Of a stretch of 64,000 nucleotides of DNA, positions 13,860 through 23,605 are shown one piece after another. The notes below the pieces were generated by a model. The model saw only the letters and a program-made list of their open reading frames with translations. It did no database searches and had not been told where the DNA came from. This DNA is from Saururus chinensis (taxonomy: Eukaryota > Streptophyta > Magnoliopsida > Piperales > Saururaceae). The translations under genes were made by a program, and so were the position numbers. Numbering within the stretch: the stretch's first letter is position 1; each line of letters starts with the position of its first letter. The DNA lies in NCBI GenBank assembly GCA_035235625.1, contig CP141148.1, forward strand, positions 16,431,057 to 16,495,056, written 5' to 3'.

Positions 13860-13864
13860 GCAGT
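13860..13864. repeat. Target-site duplication GCAGT (left)
   Basis: GCAGT directly precedes TGTCACG. The same five bases follow the other end of the element at 17708-17712, as left by retroviral-type integration. Confidence 0.85.
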
Positions 13865-14479
13865 TGTCACGCCCCGGCGATGCCCGACCCGAGCCGAACC
13901 CGGTCCAAGGGCCGGTCAAGCGCGCGGGGGCGACGAAGGGAAAATTAGAAATGGTTTAGCGGAAGACTTAACCCTAACCACGGGCGACTTAACAGAAATA
14001 CGGAGTACGCACATTCCTTTGAGCAAGAGTAAATAAGAAGAAAAGAAAGAGAGTTGCTTAACACAAAGTAAACAACTAATCTCAAACCCACATGCTTAGT
14101 CAACTATAGCCACACTGGCTCAAAATAAGTCTTAAGCAACACAACTATAAAATGTGATAAAATCCAACAGAGAACCCTACACAAAGGTTATAAACATAAA
14201 GTATAAACCAAGGAAAATAAGTCACACAAAGATCTCCACAATCACATCCAAGTCATCTCCGACCTTTCCACAAAGAGGAGATCCTGTCCATTTGCGTGTC
14301 GCATCACGCAACCCCAAAGCAAAACACAAGAAAGAGGGGTGAGTTTAACAAACTCAGCAAAGGTTTTTAATATAACTATCATCATCGAAGATACGATAGC
14401 ATAGCAATATAATCATTCAGATCAAAGATTTGGAAGGTGCATTATTTTTTGATCACACATACACATCACCTAAACCTGC

Positions 14480-14965
14480 ATTATAGTGCATGATCCACAT
14501 AGTGTCATTCACATCATAACAATCTATATGGAATGTATCTCTAGCTTACATATCCAATCATGTATCACATCATAATAACCTGCATCAAATGTATCTCTAA
14601 CATATATATCAATCATGCTTCAACAACCATATCAATCCTGCATGAGATGTATCTCTAACATACATATTCAATCGTGCATCCATCATATCAATCTGCATAA
14701 GATGTATCTCTAACATACATATTCTATCATGCATCACATCATAACAACCTGCATGAATGTATCTCTAATATACATATTCCATCATGCATCATATCATAAC
14801 AACCTGCATGAATGTATCTCTAACATACATATTCCATCATGCATCATATTATAACAACCTGCATAAATGTATCTCTAACATACATATTCCATCATGCATC
14901 ATATCATAACAACCTGCATGAATGTATCTCTAACATACATATTAAGTCATGCATCACGTCATATA
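14480..14965. repeat. 55-bp minisatellite inside the LTR-type element
   Basis: About eight copies of a unit containing ATGTATCTCTAACATACAT and CATCATGCATCA. The motif ATCTCTAA recurs exactly at 14761, 14816 and 14871. The copies around 14761-14940 are nearly identical; those toward 14480 are more diverged. Confidence 0.9.
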
Positions 14966-15044
14966 AGGAATGCCTCCCTCAAGGAGTAAAACACAATCAT
15001 TGCCACAAGTCTGGACGTGGTCCAAATTTCCTAACTGGAAACCT

Positions 15045-15320
15045 GGGGCATTGCTCGCTCAGGACACAGTCCGAATTCCATAAGAGAAACCAAGATGTAG
15101 GGGTAGTCAGCCCCTCTGCTCGCTAAGGATAATCCACACGGGAAATCCGAATTCCCCAAAGGAAACCTAGAGCAGGTCTGCTCGCTAAGGACAATTCTGG
15201 CCAAGAACGTCCAAATTCCACGTAGGGAACCTAGAGCAGGGTGTTCGCTAAGGACATCTCTACGGTGGGGAGAGTCCAAATTCCCGCATTGGGAACCTAG
15301 AACATGTGGTAGCCAGTGCA
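15045..15320. repeat. 62-65-bp minisatellite inside the LTR-type element
   Basis: Four to five diverged units marked by GCTCGCTAAGG (15053, 15118, 15180, 15243), each with a CCAAATTCC or CCGAATTCC motif and GGAACCTAGAGCAGG. The ORFs on both strands here come from this repeat and are not genes. Related units occur at about 59285-59510. Confidence 0.85.
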
Positions 15321-16464
15321 CGAAGGCATACCACTCTGGGTGCTCAGTGTCCAGATGTGACTATTCTCAATAAATAAATCTCAACCGCAACAAGTATACG
15401 ACTCGTCCTCATATAATCTCATCTTGACTTAACTCAACCCGGGGAGTGCACATGTTCCACACAGGAACTCAAATCAAAACATGTCCTTTCAGACTAATCA
15501 AGTTTCGATTAAGCCACGACCGATTAAACCGGCACACAATTTTACCACATTGCATCCAATCGATCAAATTCGATTAACCTCGATAAAGCCTCGGAGTGTA
15601 CACGTAAAAATACTTCTATGTCGACTCTAGTCCTCGCGTCCCATACCATGAGTATTCATGACGCCATAGAAGTAAATTTAACTAAGCACTAGCGCAACGA
15701 ACCTTAGAGCTATCAATTGACATAATGCGTCCCATACCACAAGTGTCTAATGGTTTCTCCTCGGCTGTTCCACACAACCGATTAATTGGAAATACATTTT
15801 CATGATGCATGCAACATGGTACATACATGGGCAAAGCATACATGAATCCTAATTCATAATAAGTGCTCTCATCAGCTCCTAATGCATCATTTATGATCAT
15901 AATATCATGCTTCAATATCATCATTAAACCCCACATGTGTGTGCGCACATAGTAAAAGCACTTCACTCAATGTTTATCAACATGCTTGTAATTCACTCAC
16001 CATTACACTACACATGAGAATTAACATCTAATCATGAATTCTAGCGGAAATCATAGGAGAAGAATCATCAAAACCATAACTCAAATCAAAACTCAACCAC
16101 AAGGGCTAAAACACATATAAGATCATTCATTTCATCCTTAAGCCATGACATTCACCAACATCCACACACCAACTAACCACATTCTATAATGACAAATCAG
16201 TCCATTAATAGGTTGTAGTTCTACTAAAAATATGCTTAACCATAGAGAATCAACCATTCATAATTTTAAGATGACAATTCCAACATCATGCCACAAACCA
16301 TAAGTCATTCCACAAATCTCTAATTATATATCTCAACTTCATAACCTCAATAGTGTGCCTATCTAGTAGCATAATATAGTTTAAAACACTCCACATTCAT
16401 ATAAAATTGGCAAGTTAAAGTAGAATCATCGAAATAAACATCATACAAATTGAACAACATTCTA

Positions 16465-16652
16465 CTGTGTAGCCGTTCGAACGCCCAGTAGGCCGTTCGA
16501 TCAGTTAAACAGAAAATTTTCACATTCACAATTTGGCTGTTCGAACGCCCAGAAGGCCATTCGATCGGCTAAACTGGAAAAATGTCAAAACTGCAGTGTT
16601 GCCGTTCGAACTCCATGTATGGCTGTTCGAACGCCAACAAGGCAGATTCGAC
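16465..16652. repeat. TTCGAA-rich short repeat cluster
   Basis: Seven copies of a GCCGTTCGAACGCCCA-type motif or its half CCGTTCGATC, most in pairs, within 190 bp. Most copies carry the palindrome TTCGAA. It is more GC-rich than its surroundings. Function unknown. Confidence 0.75.
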
Positions 16653-17306
16653 CTTCTTCTTCCTTTCGCAATTTCAAATCGAAACTCCATTGATAATACT
16701 TCAAATCATCATCTAACAACCTAAATACCATCAAAAGTCCACCATGACTTCCAAAATGCTAAACCATATCATAACAAGATAAAACCCTATTAAATCGGGA
16801 TTAAATATTACTATTTACTAATCATGCCATTAAAGTACTAAATCAAGTAATTCCATTCAAAACAAACTACAAAATCAAGAGTTTTACCATAAGAAGACTG
16901 AAATTTCGAATGTCCATTACCTTATCTTTTGATTAGGCTTGGATTTGATAGTCACCCTTCTTGAAAACCTTACAAAGACATAGAGTTTGAATTAAACTCC
17001 ATTAAAACCAATTTAACAAAGAAAACCCTAATTAAAAACTTAGATCTAGGGCTTGTTGAATATAAAAATTGAATTTTGAGAGCTAGGGTTTGTAGTAAAA
17101 ATGCAAATTAGTAGTTTTGGTGTTTAAAAATGAATTGAAACAAAGGGGAAATGGTAGATTTAGAAAGGATTAAGAAGAAAGCTAGGATTTAGTACTTAAT
17201 TAGAATGGGCTTACCTTAAACACCTTCTAATCCGGGCCTAATTGGGGATTAGGCCTGACCTCTCCTCCTCAGCCTATTCCCAAAATGGGAATAGCTCAGG
17301 TTTGGC

Positions 17307-17315
17307 CTTTTATAG
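17307..17315 (-). promoter_or_regulatory. TATA box of the LTR-type element
   Basis: The minus strand reads TATAAAAGG, about 393 bases downstream of the TGTAAGATCC end. It is conserved in the related fragment (61606-61613) and in position in the larger element (56281-56289). Transcription would run toward lower coordinates. Confidence 0.6.
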
Positions 17316-17707
17316 TAAGGGTTGGGGTGTAAATAGAAAAGTAGGCTAAAAATGAATATTTTACAAATTTGAGCATTAATTAAGTCTAAGAAAATTCTAA
17401 ATTTTTTTGTATAAGTTGATGTCTGGGTCCATTTGACATAAAAACCAAAATTTCGACGGTGGGGCCCATAGGGGTCCCGCCAAAACCCTAATTTTTGGAA
17501 AAAATAGTAAAAATTCAGAAAAATCCCAAAAATTTATATTTGTTTCAAAATTACTTAAAACCACCAATCTTAAAGTTGATTTTGATTAAAACTATCATAA
17601 ACACCATTTATTTACGAAACCATCGAATAAATCAGAAAATGCGTTAACCTCACAATAACCGATAATTAAAAGAAAACAAAAACCGGTTTAAGATTAGGGA
17701 TCTTACA

Positions 17708-17712
17708 GCAGT
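17708..17712. repeat. Target-site duplication GCAGT (right)
   Basis: Matches 13860-13864 and directly follows the TTACA end of the LTR-type element. Confidence 0.85.
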
Positions 17713-18130
17713 GATGGAGGTGATAGTCCGCAGTGGAAAAGTGAGAGTTTCTAGTAAATTGAGAATTTCTGGAGGGAGGTTTTCTCATTCTTCAAGATGG
17801 AGTAGGTCAAGGAATAGGTTTTGCGGTGAAGAAGGTAGTGGTTGAGAAGGCTGCAGGCAGGAGAGAAAATCAGCAAGAATATTGTCCTTTCCTTTATTCT
17901 TTTTTACTTGGGAACTTCCATTGGGAAAACCAATCATGCCAGCATAAACTTGTGCACTAGGCAACTGCTTTTGCTTGAAGTGCAACATCTGAGGGAAAGC
18001 GTTCATATCCATTTCCACTAAATTTATGACCTATTAAGAAGAACTGGAATTTTGTAATGGCTATTTTTACTGCAAGGATCTCTTTGTATGTGTGTGCTCC
18101 GCATGTGTTCGTGAAGGTGCAGTCAGGTAG
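17713..18130 (-). pseudogene. RNase H domain of pararetrovirus A, broken
   Basis: On the minus strand from about 18130 the translation gives HTYKEILAVK and then KFQFFLIGH, the conserved core of caulimovirid RNase H. It ends with GKDNILADFLS, the typical closing motif of the domain; this lies in the open piece 18018-17785 (77 codons). A frame change occurs between the two. RNase H degrades the RNA template during reverse transcription. The reverse transcriptase that should precede it is absent: forward-reading pararetrovirus B begins at about 18131. The sequence continues at 13859 after the LTR-type insertion. Confidence 0.8.
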
Positions 18131-18678
18131 TGTAGGAGAAGGAGAGGACTTTCTTCCTTTCGGGGAAGGAGGGGGTTTCCCTTTCCATTTTTCCCCTTCC
18201 TCTCTTATGCTTGTTATTATGTTGCAAGGTTGTTAGATTACTTGCTTAGTTTTACTTGTTATGAGAAGGCTGAGATTTCTTCTCTCACTTGAGTCTGAAG
18301 TGATATGGTGTTTATGTTATCTTTTATGTCTTCCCAAAATAAATAGAGCCAAGGCGTTATCCCGTTTATCTGATGTTGTCTAAGGGAGTTAGTCATTCTG
18401 CCTCATTTGTTCATAGAGGGATTATGTAAGAGATGATGTTGTGCCAATTTTATTATGGAGGATAAAAGTAAAAGATGGAATGCTAGCCAATTTTATTGTA
18501 ATAAGTAAAACAAGGTATTTTTTACCTCTTTGCTTTATAAACAAATGCTTCTTTGATTTCTCTTTTGGTTAGAGTTTCTTCTTGCAAAAGAAGTGTTTCT
18601 AATCTCTTTTCCTATTTTCCCTATGATCTTGACTTTGTTTTCAGAATACATGTGAGCACTCTTAACTTATTATCATTG
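18131..18678 (+). promoter_or_regulatory. Leader/intergenic region upstream of pararetrovirus B movement protein
   Basis: No convincing gene. It begins at an abrupt junction with reversed pararetrovirus A. It contains a hairpin-prone C/G-rich start (CTTTCGGGGAAGGAGG region), several short ATG frames, and a TATA-like TTTATAAACA at 18534-18543 in a T/A-rich context. I could not find a tRNA-iMet primer site. It probably represents the viral RNA leader, with the TATA-like site a possible second promoter or a chance match. Confidence 0.5.
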
Positions 18679-19836
18679 ATGTTTTCCAGATTATTTTATA
18701 AACCAGAAAATTTTATTAAGAATTCTGAAGTTGAGGAATTTTTCAACATAGAGAATCATCTTAGAAATTGGCATCTACCTGAGGTAGAGCCTAAAAAGGT
18801 TTATAATATTGGAACCTTTGATTTAAAAACTAGTGTTTCAGTAAAGACTACTGAACAAACAATCCCCATTGATGATAGTAATAAGACTATCCAACTATTA
18901 AGGGAACAAGATCTTTCTCATTATATGGATAAATATAAATATTTGCATATTGGCCTTATCTAGGTTGCTTTAAAGCCCTTAACTTTAGAAGGTTTAAATA
19001 CTTGCTTTATTTTATGTCGACGTAATGCTAGATGCTTAAATTTTCAGCAATCTCTTATGGGTGTTATTGAATCTACCTTATCTAATGGTCCAGTCTATTT
19101 TGACTATTTTCCTAATTTATGTTTATCCTTATCTGATAATAATCTTCTAGATGCCGTTACGTTAGATTTAGAATATATGGGTTATGATTTTAAACAAGGA
19201 TCTGAGCACATAAATGTGGCTTATCGTATTTATTATAAAGTAATAAACACCTTAACCCCTAATATAAGACTTATAAGCACTAAAGGTAAAACCACCCTAA
19301 TTAAGACAAATCTTAAAAGATCCAATGTTGCGGTTAAAAAACTAATCAATTGGAATGAAATTCAATTCCCAGAAAGATGGAATTTACAAAGTGCTATTCC
19401 TCAACAACCCCTAATAAATAGGGATCTAGATCAAATTGTTCAAACTCCAGATAGAGATGTTGGAATAAGATTTTCTAATTTTAGAAGTACAAAACTTAAT
19501 TATTCTAATAGAGGAAGCACTTCTTCTAGAAATTCTATTTCTGAAAGAATTTTAATTGACAAATTATCACCTTATGAGGTTGAAGAAGTCCATACTTCCA
19601 ATCTAAATATTCCACATGGGATCTATATGAAGAATTCTTCCCCTACTATGACAGAAATGGAGTTTCAAATATCTACGGTTCAATATGAATTTCATGTTGA
19701 TAGAAACATGATCAATCAAGAATTTTATTTACCAAAAAATAAACTTTTTAGGGATTGGTATTTTCAGATTATGGAGTATAAAGAAATGTATTATAAATTC
19801 TTATATGATAATAGAATTGCTATCTATTTCAAATAA
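18679..19836 (+). pseudogene. Movement protein of pararetrovirus B, one frame with stops
   Basis: One frame runs from ATG 18679 to 19836 with a single internal stop at 18961-18963. I prefer ATG 18679 to 18553 because the upstream codons look like leader translation. The core reads LHIGLI, VALKPLT, then a DGP/NGPVYFDYFPN-like strand and LSLSDNNLLDA; these are the defining blocks of caulimovirid movement proteins, closest in style to badnavirus-type viruses. The protein would bind nucleic acid and open plasmodesmata. Double stops at 19834-19839 end this part. Composition is very A/T- and Lys/Asn/Ile-rich, unlike pararetrovirus A, so B is a different virus. Confidence 0.85.
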
Positions 19837-19872
19837 TGATTTGAAACTTATAGTTCCTATAACAACAAAAAT

Positions 19873-21210
19873 ATGATGGTTATAACTGATCATTATAAAA
19901 ATTGGACTACTAAAGAAAGAAAGAATTTAAGATCCATATATTCTCCTTCTAGTCCTCTACAAATAAATAATAATAACCAAATTTTGGAAACCACTCTTTT
20001 TTCCCAAATTACGGGAGACAATACAAATCTTTTATGCCAAACTATTATAAAACAAAATAATCATACAAATCTAAATCTACAAACCATCAATAATCAATTA
20101 ATCAGAATTGAAGACCAAATAGGAAAATTTTTCTATAACTCAATATCCCAACCTAGTTCTTCCAGTTTGACCCCAATGATAAAACCTCCCATAACAATTC
20201 CTGATTTCAAACTTGGAAAAGCTCAACCTTGTGATAATGAGTTTCTTGAACAACTCACTAGAAGATTGATAAATCTTAACATTAATAAACCTAATAGGCA
20301 GCTCCAACTAGGACTTATTACCCTCGTCCTACACCCATTGACCTTCTTTATGAAGAAGATCGAATTGTTACTGTTGCAGTCTTTGATCCTAGTAGTATTT
20401 ATGAATGGAATATAGATGGATTATCTGAATATTTAATCTCTATTATCCTTCATCAGACGTTAATGTATGCAACTGTTAGTAGAGCTACAAAAATATAGAT
20501 AAACAAGTAACTTTGTTTATAACAGCTGGATTTACAGGCCAATTAAAAGGCTGGTGGGATCATATCCATCAACAAAAAGACGAAATTCTTAATTCCAAAA
20601 GAATAATTACCTATACTACCATAGATGAAAAAGGACAAATCCTTTATATTCAAATTGAAACTGATGATTCTATATATACTTTAATTCAAAGTATATTAAA
20701 ACATTTTGTGGGAAATACTTTGTCAACCATGACAGGAATAAAGAATTACTTATGAATCTTAAATGTCCCACCTTAACTCATTTTAGGTGGTATAAAGATA
20801 TCTTTCTTTCTAAAGTTATGCATCTTGAGGCTGGTAATAGCCAATTCTGAAAAGGGAAGTTTATTTCTGGACTTCGACTAATGTTTGCTGAAAAAGTCAG
20901 AACTAGACTTAGAGATAAATTAGGATCTCAATCTATTAATTACGATAATTATACTTATGGAGAACTTATTAGTGAATGTATTACAAAAGGATTATCTCTG
21001 TGTAATGATATTAATTTAAAAAATCAGCTTAAAAAGCAAAACATTATAGGAAAACAAGAAATAGGGCAATTCTGTGAACAACTTGGTTATAATACGGGTC
21101 TTTCTTATCCACAAAGACACAATAAAAAATCATCTCATAAAAAAACTAAACAAAGGTATAAATCTAAAAGGAAAATTGAAAAAAGAAGTAAAAAAGAAAA
21201 ACCTAAAGAA
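19873..21210 (+). pseudogene. Coat/capsid region of pararetrovirus B, frameshifted
   Basis: Continues the same frame (19873-20415), shifts to another (20513-20755), then returns (20881 onward). The first piece is Asn/Gln-rich with a repetitive helix (about 20010-20130) that could be a coiled coil. The middle piece has a GQLKGWWDH motif, typical of the capsid core of badnavirus-type viruses. The last part before the zinc knuckle is a strongly basic Lys/Arg tract (about 21115-21205). At least two frameshifts near 20340-20510 and 20755-20880 prevent one open frame. Coat identity is inferred from order and the WWDH-type motif. Confidence 0.75.
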
Positions 21211-21216
21211 ATCACT

Positions 21217-21258
21217 TGTTTCAAGTGTAATAAAAAAGGTCATTATGCCAATAGATGC
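21217..21258 (+). pseudogene. CCHC zinc knuckle of pararetrovirus B (intact motif)
   Basis: The translation CFKCNKKGHYANRC has perfect C-x2-C-x4-H-x4-C spacing. It follows a Lys/Arg-rich stretch and precedes an acidic Glu/Asp-rich tail (about 21260-21450). This is the usual end of a caulimovirid coat protein. The frame continues open to a stop at 21568-21570. Confidence 0.9.
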
Positions 21259-21588
21259 AAAAATCCAAAATCCGAAGAAATTAAGGATACGATTAATAAA
21301 ATCGTAGAAGACGATGATCTGACACAAAAATTATATAATCTTTTCATAGAAGATAATGAAGAAAACAGTGCTATTTCTTCAGAAGAAGATATTCTTCAAA
21401 TTGATGATATTTCATCCACCTCATATTCTTACACAGAAAAAAATATTGAAGAGTGTTCTTGTACAAGAACACATGATTATTATTTAGCTATTTTAAACAT
21501 GAATGGTTTAAGTCTAAATGTATTAACTGCTAATCAGTCTTTTATATTAGATCTTATAGATCAAATTTAAGATCCTCCATCTAGAAGG

Positions 21589-22322
21589 ATGGCTATTGAA
21601 AAATATATGGATAATTTCTTAGATGAATCAAATAAATCTCAAATAAATTATAAATCTATAATTCCCTATATTAAATTAGAAGTCTACAATAGAATGAAAG
21701 AACCTAGAAAAGGAAATGAAATTTATAGAGGGGACTTAAAAGAAGAAAATTTTAAACTTCAAGAAGAAATAAAATTTCTAAAACTTAGAATTACAAATCT
21801 AGAAAACTCTAAAGAGATTCTTAATATAAAAGAACATGATGAAATTCATCAAGAGAACAATAAAGAAATAAATGATTACTTACAAATTATTAATAATCTT
21901 ACCTATAAAAAATGGATTATAAATATCAAACTAGTAATAAATAAGAATTTTAATATTGAAACTATTGCCCTGATAGACTTAGGAGCTGATATGAATTGCA
22001 TCAAGGAAGGACTAATTCCTATTAAATATTTTAAAAAAATAGATCAATCTTTGAATACTGTTGATGGCAGCACAATATTTATACAACATAAATTATTAAA
22101 CTCTTATATTAATAATAATGGAATATGTATTCGAGTAAACTTAGTCTTAATAAGAAACTTAACACAATATATGATATTAAGAACTCCCTTCCTAAACATG
22201 ATCCAACCCATTGAAATTGATTATGAAGGCATTAAAACCATAATAAATGAAAAAGAAATAATGTTCCCATTTGTTTCACAATCCTTGATAGGTCTTATAG
22301 ACCAAGTCAAAGAAAGTTTGAT
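21589..22322 (+). pseudogene. Coiled-coil linker and aspartic protease of pararetrovirus B
   Basis: Open from 21589 until the LTR insertion at 22323 (the ORF runs on into LTR sequence and stops at 22447-22449). An N-terminal Glu/Lys/Leu-rich stretch (about 21735-21900) looks like a coiled coil. IDLGADMNCI follows at about 21973-22002, with the catalytic Asp codon at 21976; this is the retropepsin loop with Leu in the usual Thr/Ser position. The ILRTPFLNMI stretch near 22170-22205 fits the conserved hydrophobic strand near the protease end. Reverse transcriptase would be expected next, but none follows on the far side of the insertion at 25386. Confidence 0.8.
22318..22322. repeat. Target-site duplication TTGAT (left)
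   Basis: TTGAT precedes the TGTTGTGGACG end of the LTR element; the same five bases follow it at 25386-25390. Confidence 0.9.
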
Positions 22323-22657
22323 TGTTGTGGACGATTGTCCACAATCATGGATTAGCACAGGGAAGCCGGGAAAGGGGAGGGTGGATGGCGTGGCCATCAG
22401 ACAGAAAGGGGAGAAGCACAGAAGAAAGGGAAGAAGATCAGACAATTAATCATTCACTAATAAATGAGGGCCTAGCCCTTACACTTAAATAAGCAAACTA
22501 ATGGGTTCACTAACAGATGTCTAAGGCCCGTTAACATAATTAAAGAAAATACTAATTAACCTAATTACCTAAATACCCCTATTACAATAAAACCCCAAAT
22601 TACCCTACTACTTGGCCCCAATGGCAGCCCCTAGCATCCCCTAAAATGTTCACAACA
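22323..22657 (-). repeat. 3' LTR (left copy)
   Basis: 335 bp, starting TGTTGTGAAC on the minus strand and ending in a GTCCACAACA-like end. Close to the other LTR at 25051-25385, with scattered substitutions and a small patch of difference near the end (GATTAGCACAGG against GAGTGACGCAAGG). Confidence 0.93.
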
Positions 22658-22720
22658 TTCCACCACGCTTCGCTTGCGCATCACCTCGTCCTCAAGGTGG
22701 CATCAAAACTCTAGACATCG
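22658..22720 (-). pseudogene. Remnant of gypsy pol 3' end and polypurine tract
   Basis: The minus strand reads GCCACCTTGAGGACGAGGTG, then a purine-rich GAAGCGTGGTGGAA directly before the LTR. The autonomous element has the equivalent TTGCCTTGCGGACAAGGCG and AAGCATGGTGGAG before its LTR (48738-48785). This is the C-terminal end of the polyprotein plus the polypurine tract that primes plus-strand DNA. Confidence 0.7.
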
Positions 22721-23600
22721 GGCCCACCTAAGCTCCACTGAGAACAGAGCTCCCCAAGACTGCCCACAGAGGGCCATAGTTAGCCCACAGAGAGCATCTG
22801 GTAGCATCCAGGTCGGCCCAAAGAGGGCATCAGATAGCAGTATGGGTAGATGAATACTGAAGGCAGCAATCAGTAGAGGCAGCAGCGGCACAAAAGATTT
22901 GGACATGTGTGCAGTAGTGGAAAGGCCCACCCAATGTAAGAGGCTGCAGGTAATAGATATGAGGAGAGTCTAATACACGCTAAACCCACCCAAAAGGACT
23001 GCTAATTTGTAGTATAGCCCAAGACACACACACATTGGGTAAGTTTCGAGCGGACACAATAAGGCACGTATGTCTAGTAGAGAGGGCCCAACACTGTAAA
23101 ATGCAGGCGGCTGGCGTAAAGAACCCGGACAATGTAACTGAATCCAAAGAGTTTGGCCCGTCGCAGATTTCCTATGCAACAGGTGAACGGCAGCACCAAA
23201 CCGGGAAAACAAGATCAGGAAATCCCATGGAAGCAGGGATGCAGCAGCGCCAGGTCGGAAAGAATACTCCCGATTGGCCAAAGATCGCCAAAGGCAGATC
23301 TTTCTCGTTGGCTGGTGAAGGAAAAATATCTCCAGAGCCGAAGATCGCGCCGGCGCAGCGGAAGGAGAGGCCGACTGATCAGCTGGAGGAGATGAGGGAG
23401 ACGGCGGCGGCGGTGGGCGGAGGAGGAGGCTGGTGGTCAGGCGAGTGAGCGACTGCTGGAAAGGCACCAACTTCAGAGATTTGGCCGCTGGTCCCCTGTT
23501 TTCGTTGATGAACCAGGGAGCTGATCGGGTTGTTCCGATGACGGCGACCAGGGGGCCGACGGCCGGCCGCTCCGGCGACTGGGGCACAGGTCGTTCCGAC
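22721..23600 (-). other. Internal non-retroviral filler of the non-autonomous element
   Basis: GC-rich, increasingly so toward 23600. Long frames on both strands (for example 22970-23587 minus, Pro/Ser-rich; 23035-23448 plus) reflect low stop density in GC-rich DNA. No domain recognised. It holds (GGC/GGA)n-like stretches near 23395-23440. It probably derives from further captured host sequence. Confidence 0.5.
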
Positions 23601-23605
23601 GGAAG

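Larger units (their letters stand above)
13865..17707 (-). mobile_element. 3.84-kb LTR-type insertion (probable giant solo LTR)
   Basis: An insertion with TG...CA ends. Read on the minus strand it begins TGTAAGATCCC and ends CGGGGCGTGACA, flanked by GCAGT duplications. It holds no coding domain, primer site or internal LTR pair. A TATAAAAGG box lies about 393 bases from its 5' end, as in the U3 of an LTR. Three blocks of short tandem repeats lie inside. The simplest reading is a solo LTR of a Tat/Ogre-like Ty3/gypsy family with multi-kilobase LTRs; a non-autonomous element is the alternative. Two truncated relatives lie at 58725-59949 and 61191-62023. It interrupts pararetrovirus A, so it is younger than that virus copy. 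Confidence 0.8.

Noticed and set aside
14480..14965. CRISPR-like regular repeats
   Set aside because: The 55-bp units are contiguous, with no unique spacers, and lie in a plant LTR-type element.
14839..15321. ORFs on both strands in the LTR-type element
   Set aside because: They arise from the 55-bp and 62-65-bp tandem repeats and are not conserved between copies.
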